Shown here: positions 1 through 6,315 of the stretch, piece by piece | How the letters are laid out: every line of letters begins with the position of its first letter | Numbering within the stretch: the stretch's first letter is position 1 | Assembly (NCBI GenBank): GCA_964645645.1 | Contig: CAZYBC010000033.1 | Location: 1-8,742, forward strand | DNA: 8,742 nt | Source: CAZYBC01 sp964645645 | GTDB lineage: Bacteria; Patescibacteriota; Microgenomatia; UBA1400; PJMF01 | Direction of reading: 5' to 3' | Notes under the pieces: model-generated | The model's input: the letters and a program-made list of their open reading frames with translations, nothing else | Told to the model about the DNA's origin: nothing | The model's database searches: none | Position numbers and translations under genes: made by a program

Positions 1-79
1 AAGTCCACATCAATTTATACAAACTATTTTTCCGAAATGTATGTGCCCATAACAAGATCTGATTAATCAACTTAAATAA

Positions 80-88
80 TGGTAAAAT
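80..88 (+). promoter_or_regulatory. extended -10 promoter, leaderless start of the 95-1150 gene
   Basis: TGG followed by TAAAAT (hexamer 83-88) resembles an extended -10 element (TGn plus a TATAAT-like box). Only six bases separate it from the ATG at 95, so a transcript starting about 7 bases downstream of the -10 would begin at the AUG. There is no Shine-Dalgarno sequence. A -35 match is weak (CTGATT at 59-64, 18-base spacer). The assignment rests on motif match and position only. Confidence 0.5.
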
Positions 89-94
89 AAAGCT

Positions 95-1150
95 ATGTTT
101 AAACTCATCAGTTTGGCTGATGCCCATTTTAAAATTAAGCACAGCATTATTGTTGTTACAGTGATTTGTTTATCCGTGCTAGGCACGAGCCTTTTTTTTC
201 GTTCTCAGTTTCGTTACCTTAAAGAACGCAATAGCTTTTTGGAACAACGCTATACCACTAGTTTAGCTCAGCCAAAAATTCAACCAACTAAAACTCCTGA
301 TGACTCCAAGGAAAAAAAACTAGAATCTCAAGAAGGCAATTTACTCCATGTGCTTTATTTTAATCCTGATGATTATGGCGCTGACATTGAAACTTACGAC
401 CTTAGCAAAGATCGAGCTTTAGTAACTAAGCACGCTGATGATCCCTATTACAATTTAGTTAAAAAGTTAGCTGGGTTTAATCTTAGTAAAATTATGCTGA
501 AAACAATTGCCGATACGCAATATGCTGTCTTTGAAGTAACTTATGGTTATGATGCTTATCAAATTTTTGTAGCGAGTATGGATAAGAATCAGGAGTTTAA
601 AATCGATTCATTTGAGTTAGCTACAGGTGGTAAAGAATTAACTTTATGTGCTCAACATTATCTTGAATATTATCCAAGAACTCAACAAATTTTAATTGAT
701 GATAGCTGTGGTGATGGCTGTGGCGGTGGCGGAACGATTAAACTTTTGTCTAAAAATGGTTCAAGCATAAACCTTGAAGAACACGGTTCTGGCTGTGGTA
801 TTCAAAATCAAAGTGAAGATCAGTTTTTTTTACCTTCTTATTTAACTTATCTTAACGGCAAACTTTACTTTGCCGAATACATTAAGGCTGAACAACCCAA
901 AGATCCCTACAATCTTTGGATGGATGCCGTCATTAACAAAATTTATTACATTGATCCTTTAACTAAAAGTAAAAAATATTTAGAAATAAATTTAGTTGAG
1001 CAGAATTTAACTACCACCTGGATAGATGGAGCTAATTTAGGTACTAATGAAATTCTATTAGCTAAGCAACAAGCTGAAATGGAAGAATTTTACGCCTTTG
1101 ACTTAGAAACTTTACAATTACGCCAATACACTGGCAGTACTAGTTATTAA
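95..1150 (+). CDS. membrane-anchored extracytoplasmic protein of unknown function
   Basis: I do not recognise a family. The 351-residue protein has a short basic N-terminus, one hydrophobic segment at about residues 17-35 that looks like an uncleaved signal anchor, then a charged stretch (about 40-52) that could be a short coiled coil, and a polar Pro/Lys/Glu-rich linker to about 80. The rest (about 82-345) alternates short hydrophobic and polar stretches, which suggests an all-beta, possibly propeller-like, domain outside the membrane. A Cys/Gly-rich patch (SCGDGCGGGG, Cys205 and Cys209) and a second Cys in GSGCG (Cys234) could form a disulfide or bind metal. The ATG at 95 is preferred because it lies just after a -10-like box and directly precedes the anchor. 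The ORF is intact, ends in TAA and is followed by a possible terminator. Topology is inferred from hydrophobicity; the function is unknown. Confidence 0.85.
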   Translation: MFKLISLADAHFKIKHSIIVVTVICLSVLGTSLFFRSQFRYLKERNSFLEQRYTTSLAQPKIQPTKTPDDSKEKKLESQEGNLLHVLYFNPDDYGADIETYDLSKDRALVTKHADDPYYNLVKKLAGFNLSKIMLKTIADTQYAVFEVTYGYDAYQIFVASMDKNQEFKIDSFELATGGKELTLCAQHYLEYYPRTQQILIDDSCGDGCGGGGTIKLLSKNGSSINLEEHGSGCGIQNQSEDQFFLPSYLTYLNGKLYFAEYIKAEQPKDPYNLWMDAVINKIYYIDPLTKSKKYLEINLVEQNLTTTWIDGANLGTNEILLAKQQAEMEEFYAFDLETLQLRQYTGSTSY

Positions 1151-1169
1151 TTTTACGGCGAAATAAACC

Positions 1170-1198
1170 TTTCGGCTTTTCGCTACGAAATTTTTTTT
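1170..1198 (+). terminator. possible intrinsic terminator after the 95-1150 gene
   Basis: TTTCG (1170-1174) pairs with CGAAA (1186-1190), with two extra GC pairs inside the loop and a TA bulge. An uninterrupted run of eight T (1191-1198) follows directly. The stem is short and only moderately stable. The T tract abuts the ATG of the next gene, so the same bases would be the 5' context of that gene. Confidence 0.4.
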
Positions 1199-1525
1199 AT
1201 GAACAAAAATCCAGAAATCCCAGTTGCTCAATTATCCCAGCAAGGCCAAGAAGCCTTTGGAGATTTTTTGCGAGCAATTTTTGGAAAATTTACATTTGTT
1301 CCAGCCGCTATTTTGACATTTTTTAATGGAGATGAATTAGTGGGAGAAGTGAGATTGGATTATCAAGATCCCTGGACTAATCATGATGGAAAAAATGAAG
1401 TGACAATCGCTTCAGATAACTCAGCAATTGCAACTGAATTTACTAATCGTTGGGCATCTGTATTGCTACAACATGGTGTAGAAAGTATTAAAGTGGAAAC
1501 ACCGCAAAAAAAACGGAAACGTTAA
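1199..1525 (+). CDS. small hypothetical protein (108 aa)
   Basis: I do not recognise this protein. It is 108 residues long, without a signal peptide or a convincing membrane segment, so it is probably cytoplasmic. The N-terminal third is amphipathic, with a hydrophobic patch around FVPAAILTFF (about 33-42). The middle looks like short beta strands (GDELVGEVRLDY), a helix follows (about 75-93), and the C-terminus is a strongly basic tail, KKRKR. The tail could contact nucleic acid, but nothing else supports that. The start is an ATG right after a T8 tract, with no Shine-Dalgarno sequence and no good -10 box close by, so the gene may depend on read-through from the gene upstream. Its stop overlaps the stop of the opposing kinase-like gene by four bases. 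The intact frame and tight packing favour a real gene. Confidence 0.7.
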   Translation: MNKNPEIPVAQLSQQGQEAFGDFLRAIFGKFTFVPAAILTFFNGDELVGEVRLDYQDPWTNHDGKNEVTIASDNSAIATEFTNRWASVLLQHGVESIKVETPQKKRKR

Positions 1526-3129
1526 GTTACTGCTTTCATCCTTTGCCAATTATCAAGCAATAATTTTTGTTCAGCTATCAAAGCTTGTTGTTTTTCCAAC
1601 CAAGCCTGATATTTTTCTGACTTAGGATTCCCCTGGCCCAATAATTCTGTTTTTAAAGAGAAATTATTTTTCCAAGCTGATGACCAACCCAGTCTATTTA
1701 AAGCGGCAAAGGCAGCAGCCGAAGCCCCACTTGGTAAATCTAAGATATTGATTGAAGCAGGTGGAAAAGCTTCAAGAAAAATTTCACGCCATCCCCATTG
1801 AATACCTTGTTTATTCTTACCGACTAAACCTCCATATAAACAAATATTTTGATTTAAATCAATGTTATTAGCTGTTCTGATTCCTTCAATTTTTTGTCTA
1901 AGTCCAAAGGCAATCCCTAAAGCAATAGCTAAAATGATTTTTTTCCGTTCATTCAAATCTTTGCCAGCTGCTTCAGCTCTTGAAATTTTTTGATAACTTT
2001 TACCATCAGTTTTAATTAAGATGCCCAAACCATTCTCAGTAGGATAAAAAAGATAAGGTGTCTCTAAACCAGTATTCAAAGCTTCTCTTAGAATTTGATC
2101 AACAAAAGGATAAACATCTACCATTTGTGTACATTCTGTAGCAAGTTTTCTCATCCAGTCTTTGTTAACTCGAGCAGTCATTCGCTGAGTGTTATAGCCC
2201 ATTTCTAATTTTTTAGGCATGTTTTCATATTGAGCTGAAGTTTTACCCACTGTATCTAAGGCAACAAAAATAGTTTTTGGATCAGTATTTTGCTGTTCTA
2301 AAACAAATAAGCAACTTTGTTGTTCACCTTCAAAATCACCACAATCAAAGGCATGACCATTGGGGGCGCTGATAAAATTAGAGCTTTCAAAATGAATTTG
2401 TCCAGTTTGCAGACCCAGCTCAATCAACATTTGTTTTAATTGTTGTTGCCCTCCTTGCCAATTAGCGAAACTCCTGATTTCTGATTGAGGAACAGAAAGT
2501 TGAGTTCTCCCTGTAATGGTCTTGGCAATTAAACCACGCATTGTAGAAAATTGTAGATCAGTTAAATTAAGCTCTTCTCGACCAAATAATTGTTTAATGA
2601 TTTCAGGATGATTAAGAAGATAAATAATTTTTCCTAAGGTAGACGGTTTTTCTGACAACAAATTAATTTGTTCTTGATCTAGATAATTATTTAAAATATC
2701 TAATTGTGATTTAGTTGGGATAACAGCAGGAGTTGGATCATCCAGAATAACAGCATTTTCACCCTGATAACTAAGCACCAAACTATGATTAAATCCAGTA
2801 ACGGCATTTAAAAACAAACTTGAATTTAGTTGATCTTTGCAAAGCGCGGCTTTATTTTCAATGGCGGCAATAATTTTATCCAGAGCAGATTGCCTTAAAA
2901 TTTTGATTTGATCATGGTTATCTAATTCAACGATTTCAGGATCATAATCAATCCAAGGCCTTTGATCAGCTATTAATTGAAAGTTGCCATTAGCATATCG
3001 CCAAATTTCAATTTTGATGCTGGTGGAGCCAATATCGATGGCTAAAATAGTGATAGAAGGAGGAGTTAGCTCCTTAGAAGGAGGTAAATTTTTACTCAAT
3101 CCAGAAGAATGGTCAGTTTCTTTAATCAT
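1522..3129 (-). CDS. divergent FGGY-family carbohydrate kinase homologue
   Basis: FGGY kinases phosphorylate sugars or polyols (xylulose, glycerol, gluconate and others) with ATP in the cytoplasm, using two actin-like domains. The 535-residue length is normal for the family. After a polar 28-residue extension, IDIGSTSIK (31-39) matches the first phosphate-binding loop; FNHSLVL (113-119) matches the substrate-side motif GQMHSLVL; DDPTPA (130-135) corresponds to the WxDxR region; LDTVGKTSA (291-299) resembles the second phosphate loop; and LYGGLVGKN (431-439) followed by LPSGASAAAFAAL (465-477) matches the GGGAxS and EAxxxGAA segments of domain II. The Asp usually found in TDxSxAS after the 'LTG' segment is not visible: here the text after TG (206-207) reads RTQLSVPQSE. 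Activity and substrate are therefore uncertain. The gene is alone on its strand and divergent from the surface-protein gene. Family assignment is moderately sure; no specific gene name is justified. Confidence 0.75.
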   Translation of the reverse strand: MIKETDHSSGLSKNLPPSKELTPPSITILAIDIGSTSIKIEIWRYANGNFQLIADQRPWIDYDPEIVELDNHDQIKILRQSALDKIIAAIENKAALCKDQLNSSLFLNAVTGFNHSLVLSYQGENAVILDDPTPAVIPTKSQLDILNNYLDQEQINLLSEKPSTLGKIIYLLNHPEIIKQLFGREELNLTDLQFSTMRGLIAKTITGRTQLSVPQSEIRSFANWQGGQQQLKQMLIELGLQTGQIHFESSNFISAPNGHAFDCGDFEGEQQSCLFVLEQQNTDPKTIFVALDTVGKTSAQYENMPKKLEMGYNTQRMTARVNKDWMRKLATECTQMVDVYPFVDQILREALNTGLETPYLFYPTENGLGILIKTDGKSYQKISRAEAAGKDLNERKKIILAIALGIAFGLRQKIEGIRTANNIDLNQNICLYGGLVGKNKQGIQWGWREIFLEAFPPASINILDLPSGASAAAFAALNRLGWSSAWKNNFSLKTELLGQGNPKSEKYQAWLEKQQALIAEQKLLLDNWQRMKAVT

Positions 3130-3137
3130 TTTGATAA

Positions 3138-3143
3138 GTAATA
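3138..3143 (-). promoter_or_regulatory. weak -10-like box before the kinase-like gene
   Basis: On the minus strand TATTAC (4 of 6 to TATAAT) sits eight bases before the ATG at 3129, the same spacing seen before other genes here. No Shine-Dalgarno sequence is present and no -35 match stands out. It is supported mainly by the recurring spacing. Confidence 0.3.
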
Positions 3144-3200
3144 TTTACTCAACACTGAAATTTTATCACATTTTCTTTATTTTTACTTATGCTTTGGTAA

Positions 3201-3206
3201 TATAAT
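3201..3206 (+). promoter_or_regulatory. -10 box (TATAAT) for leaderless transcript of the 3215-3943 gene
   Basis: A perfect TATAAT lies eight bases before the ATG at 3215, so transcription would start within a base or two of the AUG. No Shine-Dalgarno sequence occurs in the gap. No good -35 element is visible at the usual distance. The 85-base divergent gap shared with the kinase-like gene would hold both promoters. Confidence 0.6.
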
Positions 3207-3214
3207 TAAACTCA

Positions 3215-3943
3215 ATGAAAAAATTTTTTATTTTACTCACTTTTTTAATGTTTAATTTTGCTTTGATTAGCACTGTGTGGGCAGGCGGTGGCAGAATTTT
3301 AATTTATACTGCTGATAATCATAAAAATTATTATTATGTAGGCCATCCAGTTAATGTACTAGCGCAGGTATTTAAAGAAAGCCCCTCAATCAGTGATTTT
3401 TCTGTTGGTGAACATGTTGAGTTTAGAATTGAAAATCCAAAGCCAGGAGATAGCTGTGTTACTGAAACTACTGTTACTACCGATATGGGGATGACTAATG
3501 CCAGTTGTGTCGCTAGCACTCCCGGCCAATTAACTATTTATGTTCATTCTCTTGATGACAATTATGATTCTTCTCGTTATGTACTTACTTTTTATCCTAA
3601 TCCAACGCCAACAGTTAAGCCAACTGCTATTCCTACTAAAATACCAACTCTGGCACCAACTGCTACTTTAGCCCCTCAACCTATTTTATTGCCAACAATT
3701 GAACCAAATCAAGCTCTTATAGTAAGTCCTACTTTGGCTGAACAAAATGATGAAGTTGAAAATGGCTTGATCGAAGAAAATCCAGCAGCAAAAAAAAATA
3801 ATTGGTTGTTGCTTGTAATTTTAGTGGTGATGGGAGTGGAAGCTTTAGTGATTGTTGCTTTAATCTTAAACAATAAATTTCATTTTATAAAAAATCCAAC
3901 ACCAGTAGATTTAACAACCAAGCAAGAAAAAGATCAAAAATAA
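3215..3943 (+). CDS. secreted surface protein with Ig-like domain, Pro/Thr stalk and C-terminal membrane anchor
   Basis: The 242-residue protein has a clear layout. A signal peptide at about 1-23 has a Lys-Lys start, a hydrophobic core and a VWA cleavage site before GGG. A beta-rich domain follows at about 27-128, resembling a bacterial Ig-like fold, with two cysteines (81 and 98) that could form a disulfide. Next comes a Pro/Thr-rich stalk (about 129-168, with repeated PT units), an acidic linker, and one membrane helix at about 196-219. It ends in a short charged cytoplasmic tail. This suggests a protein held at the cell surface and lifted off the membrane by a flexible stalk. It could be an adhesin, a structural envelope protein or a binding subunit; no catalytic motif is visible. 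The ATG is chosen because it begins the signal peptide and lies just after TATAAT. The domain fold is inferred; the topology is well supported. Confidence 0.85.
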   Translation: MKKFFILLTFLMFNFALISTVWAGGGRILIYTADNHKNYYYVGHPVNVLAQVFKESPSISDFSVGEHVEFRIENPKPGDSCVTETTVTTDMGMTNASCVASTPGQLTIYVHSLDDNYDSSRYVLTFYPNPTPTVKPTAIPTKIPTLAPTATLAPQPILLPTIEPNQALIVSPTLAEQNDEVENGLIEENPAAKKNNWLLLVILVVMGVEALVIVALILNNKFHFIKNPTPVDLTTKQEKDQK

Positions 3944-3949
3944 AGAAAT

Positions 3950-3974
3950 AGCTGGTGCAAAATATGCAGCAGCT
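3950..3974. terminator. possible bidirectional terminator between the surface-protein gene and ssrA
   Basis: AGCTGGTGC (3950-3958) pairs with GCAGCAGCT (3966-3974) with one central mismatch around a seven-base loop. On the plus strand T-rich sequence follows after a gap (TTTTT at about 3985-3989 and another T run near 4005); on the minus strand ATTTCTTTATTTTT follows. It lies between two convergent transcripts, so it could end both. The T tracts are not directly adjacent, which lowers confidence. Confidence 0.45.
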
Positions 3975-4021
3975 CAAAATATAGTTTTTAATTAATTTTT
4001 TTAAAGTCAAAATCCCAAATG

Positions 4022-4420
4022 TGGAGATGGCGGGCAATGAACCCGCGTCCGTAAGCACAATTTTTAATAAATCCTACAGATATAGTTTATTTTTGCTTAA
4101 GGATTAATAAGTGAATAAACAAACTTTATTAATCCGCCCATATGTTTTTTCTTTTACTTAATTGAATATGGACAGTTAAGTATGCACACCAACTGAGTTT
4201 TCACCTAAATAATTGCGTTGATGAGACAAGTTAATTAGATGCCGTTTTAGCTAAATTAAGCTAAAGCTGGAGCTGCGATTGGAGTAACTAAAGAAGCTAC
4301 AAATTCGCGAGCTTTACTGACAATATTTTTGACAGTTATGTTTTGAATCTGTTTTACATCTGGTAATCAAAGATGATCTGCATTTATTAAAGAACGGTCA
4401 CGTCAAGGCTATACATCCCC
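4022..4420 (-). ncRNA. ssrA: transfer-messenger RNA (tmRNA, one-piece)
   Basis: tmRNA with SmpB rescues stalled ribosomes: it is charged with alanine, enters the empty A site and then serves as the template for a degradation tag. The 5' end GGGGATG (4420-4414) pairs with CATCTCC near the 3' end to give the acceptor stem, followed by discriminator A at 4022. The T arm has a GCGGG/CCCGC stem preceded by GGAC, as in other tmRNAs. Helix P2 is seen as a perfect 10-bp match between 4382-4391 and 4063-4072, extended by CAGAT/ATCTG. A tag reading frame ends at a TAA (4256-4258). Four pseudoknots can be drawn: one before the tag and three after it, the clearest being CCATAT/ATATGG interleaved with ACTTAA/TTAAGT, and a GGATTAATAAG-type stem whose loop GTTTATT pairs with a downstream AATAAAC. 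CCA is not encoded (the genome reads CAT after the discriminator), so CCA would have to be added after transcription. The T loop, TTCATTG, lacks the usual A58. Confidence 0.96.
4256..4312 (-). other. tmRNA tag-peptide reading frame
   Basis: Within ssrA a frame ending in TAA encodes AREFVASLVTPIAAPALA if the resume codon is GCT at 4312-4310. The hydrophobic C-terminus ending in ALA resembles the protease-recognised ends of known tags (ALAA in Escherichia coli). The resume codon is uncertain: starting at AGT two codons earlier, after GTC, would add Ser-Lys. The stop and C-terminal half are firm; the N-terminal limit is inferred. Confidence 0.75.
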
Positions 4421-4432
4421 TGATATGTCCAT

Positions 4433-4461
4433 ATTATAGGCTATTTTTGCCTAAAAATCAA
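4433..4461 (-). promoter_or_regulatory. ssrA promoter
   Basis: On the minus strand a -35 TTGATT (4461-4456) and a perfect -10 TATAAT (4438-4433) are separated by exactly 17 bases. The mature 5' end of tmRNA (4420) lies 12 bases beyond the -10, leaving a leader of about five bases for RNase P to remove. The -35 box begins only two bases after the stop codon of the glycosyltransferase frame. Confidence 0.85.
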
Positions 4462-4463
4462 GC

Positions 4464-5027
4464 TTAAATGTTAATTTTACTCAGATCAGTAATCCATTTT
4501 TGGCAAAATTGTTGGTCATCTAACTTACTAAAATTAAATGATTGTAAATTATCATACCGCAAATAATGATTTAAGTCAGCCTGATATTGCAAGCACAAAC
4601 TATCTTGATAAATTTGCATCATTTCGCCACTATCCTCTAAAGAAGCAATACTAAAATGTTTTAGATTATTGTTTTCGCAAAATGGAATATCTATGTCTTT
4701 AATAATTAAAGTTTGTTCATCATTTACAGGCACACATTGAACATTAGCAAAAATAATATTTTGAAATTGAAAAGTTCTTTCACCCACAAAAGCTTGACGA
4801 ATATCTTTTAAATTATTTTTGTTAACTAGGTTGTTATAAGTTAGGTAGGCTTCAAAATATGAGTCACTGCGATTAGAGTAAACTGCAATTTTTCTATTCT
4901 GATTACGGATTAAATAATCACTTAAAATTTTTTCAGAAAAATAAAGCCCATTAGCGCTGTAAATTGGATATCGATATAAATAATCATAAATAAAACCACC
5001 AATATTTAGTAAATAAAATAAGCTCAA
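4464..5027 (-). CDS. C-terminal part of the GT39-like glycosyltransferase, downstream of an in-frame UGA
   Basis: This open stretch is in the same frame as the 5055-6269 gene and is separated from its UGA by only nine sense codons. Its only early start candidate is a TTG, and that codon falls inside one continuous hydrophobic helix that begins before it (LLILLSLFYLLNIGG), so an independent start is unlikely. After this last membrane helix the remaining roughly 170 residues are soluble and would form the extracytoplasmic C-terminal domain often found in GT39/PMT-type enzymes. No catalytic motif is visible in it. The frame is otherwise intact and ends in TAA two bases before the ssrA -35 box. 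It is best read as the end of one 601-codon gene that is now broken by a nonsense change, read through, or affected by a sequence error. A separately translated fragment is the less likely option. Confidence 0.6.
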   Translation of the reverse strand: MSLFYLLNIGGFIYDYLYRYPIYSANGLYFSEKILSDYLIRNQNRKIAVYSNRSDSYFEAYLTYNNLVNKNNLKDIRQAFVGERTFQFQNIIFANVQCVPVNDEQTLIIKDIDIPFCENNNLKHFSIASLEDSGEMMQIYQDSLCLQYQADLNHYLRYDNLQSFNFSKLDDQQFCQKWITDLSKINI

Positions 5028-5054
5028 CAGAATAAGCAGTTTAGGGTATTGTTC

Positions 5055-6269
5055 TCAAATTAAAGCCAGCGCATAAGCAATGAACATGATTAAAATCATA
5101 AATGAGAACGAAGGTCTAAAAGTAAACCAATCATTACCAATATTAATAAAGGCTGGTAGAGCGCCAAATAAAAATAAAGTTAATAATAATAAAATTGGAG
5201 CTAACTGTGATTTTTTATTTTGACGCGGAAAAAAGAAAAAAATTATTAAAATAAACAAATCAGCCAGATAAAATGTTCCCTTAGACCAAACTGAAAATCC
5301 TGAAAGAGCAGCGTTTCCATCAATAAATAAATGTTGAAGATTAAAAATTTTAAAAAATTGTTGCCATTGTTTAGTAATAAAAACAGTTATTTTATTAGAA
5401 AGTAGTGGCGTGAGGGGAGAAATTAAACTTCTTTTTCTTTCTAAATCAGCAGTACCACCTAATAAATCTACATATTCCCGACTAAAAATGGAATAATTAC
5501 TAATTCTGTTAAGCGCAGTTTGAGAAGGTAATTTAATTAAAGCATAAAATCCAAAAAGGCCTAAATTAAAAATTAAGAGAGCAAGATAAATTTTAATGTT
5601 AGTTGATTTTTGCGCTTTGTTTAAATCTTTATTTTGACGATCAATTAACAATTGATAAAGTAGCACTGACCCAAATATTGGTATCAAAATTAATTTTAAA
5701 CCTTGATATTGATAAAAGCCCAAAAAAATTAACGGCAAAGACCATAATTTTTTATAACTATCATTTTTACAGATAATTAAAATTGCTAAAAAATAAAACC
5801 ATAAACCATAAAGAACATCAAAAGCCATTCGGCCAAATTGCCACATCCAAGGATTAAAACTAGCTACTATTAAAGTGGCATAAAAAAAAATTTTTTTCTT
5901 AAAAAAATGTTCACTCAATAAAGCTAAGATTAACGGTAAAGTAAGAGAAAAAATAATCGAAACTATTTTTGCTGCCATCATAGTATCTTTAGTAAAGAAA
6001 GATCCAATGGCCATTACTAAGCTTGGTAACTCAGCATGCATTGATGTTAAAGGTTGTAGTTGCCAAAAATGCCAGTCACCTTTTAAGTTGGCTCCAGAAA
6101 GAAATAAGCTTTTAGCATTAACTGCATAGATTTTTTCATCAGGGTGTAAACTAATTGGGATTGATTTTAAAAATAAGGTTCTAGATAAAAAAGCCAAAAA
6201 TAAAATAATTACAGTTAACTGAAAATTTTTAGATTCAATAAATTTTTTAATTGTACTTAGATTAAGCAT
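5055..6269 (-). CDS. GT39/PMT-like polyprenol-phosphate-sugar glycosyltransferase, membrane part (ends at in-frame UGA)
   Basis: GT-C fold enzymes of this type move a sugar from a lipid-phosphate carrier onto an acceptor at the outer face of the membrane. The protein has about ten hydrophobic helices. After the first helix comes the loop HPDEKIYAVNAKSL, which matches the conserved acidic DE motif of ArnT/PMT-like proteins that carries the catalytic acid. Later features fit too: FGRMAFDVLYGLW in the middle, and YQYQGLKL before another helix. Translation to the UGA gives 404 residues; continuing through it gives 601, the usual size for the family. I start at ATG 6269 because a TGT-TAAAAT extended -10 lies eight bases before it. 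A GTG at 6287 would add six residues but overlaps that promoter. The gene lies 46 bases after the comF-like stop. The substrate and acceptor cannot be read from the sequence. Confidence 0.75.
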   Translation of the reverse strand: MLNLSTIKKFIESKNFQLTVIILFLAFLSRTLFLKSIPISLHPDEKIYAVNAKSLFLSGANLKGDWHFWQLQPLTSMHAELPSLVMAIGSFFTKDTMMAAKIVSIIFSLTLPLILALLSEHFFKKKIFFYATLIVASFNPWMWQFGRMAFDVLYGLWFYFLAILIICKNDSYKKLWSLPLIFLGFYQYQGLKLILIPIFGSVLLYQLLIDRQNKDLNKAQKSTNIKIYLALLIFNLGLFGFYALIKLPSQTALNRISNYSIFSREYVDLLGGTADLERKRSLISPLTPLLSNKITVFITKQWQQFFKIFNLQHLFIDGNAALSGFSVWSKGTFYLADLFILIIFFFFPRQNKKSQLAPILLLLTLFLFGALPAFINIGNDWFTFRPSFSFMILIMFIAYALALI

Positions 6270-6277
6270 ATCCTTAA

Positions 6278-6286
6278 ATTTTAACA
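6278..6286 (-). promoter_or_regulatory. extended -10 promoter of the glycosyltransferase gene
   Basis: On the minus strand TGT-TAAAAT (hexamer 6283-6278) lies eight bases before the ATG at 6269, with a partial -35 (TTATTA at 6306-6301, 17-base spacer). The gap reads TTAAGGAT; AAGGA is a weak Shine-Dalgarno match but stands only two bases from the ATG, too close for normal use. A leaderless or nearly leaderless transcript is the better reading. Confidence 0.5.
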
Positions 6287-6315
6287 CTATAAAACTGTAA
6301 TAATAAGCTAAAAAG

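Noticed and set aside
2984..3205. Plus-strand 73-residue ORF
   Set aside because: It mostly lies antisense within the 5' end of the kinase-like gene and runs into the promoter gap; it has no motif and no start signal.
3334..3519. Minus-strand 61-residue ORF
   Set aside because: It lies wholly antisense to the surface-protein gene, which has a clear signal peptide and layout.
4460..4473. 14-base match (AAGCTTAAATGTTA) between the end of the glycosyltransferase gene and the repeat region at 7085-7098
   Set aside because: A match of this length is expected about once by chance in an AT-rich window of this size, and the flanks do not match.
5028..5057. Selenocysteine insertion at the in-frame UGA
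   Set aside because: Only a weak, bulged stem can be drawn after the UGA, GT39/PMT enzymes have no known selenoprotein members, and no sel gene is visible.
4464..6269. Full genetic-code change (UGA as Gly or Trp)
   Set aside because: A reassigned UGA would be common, but the other genes have no in-frame UGA and use TGG for Trp where I checked. One codon is not enough.
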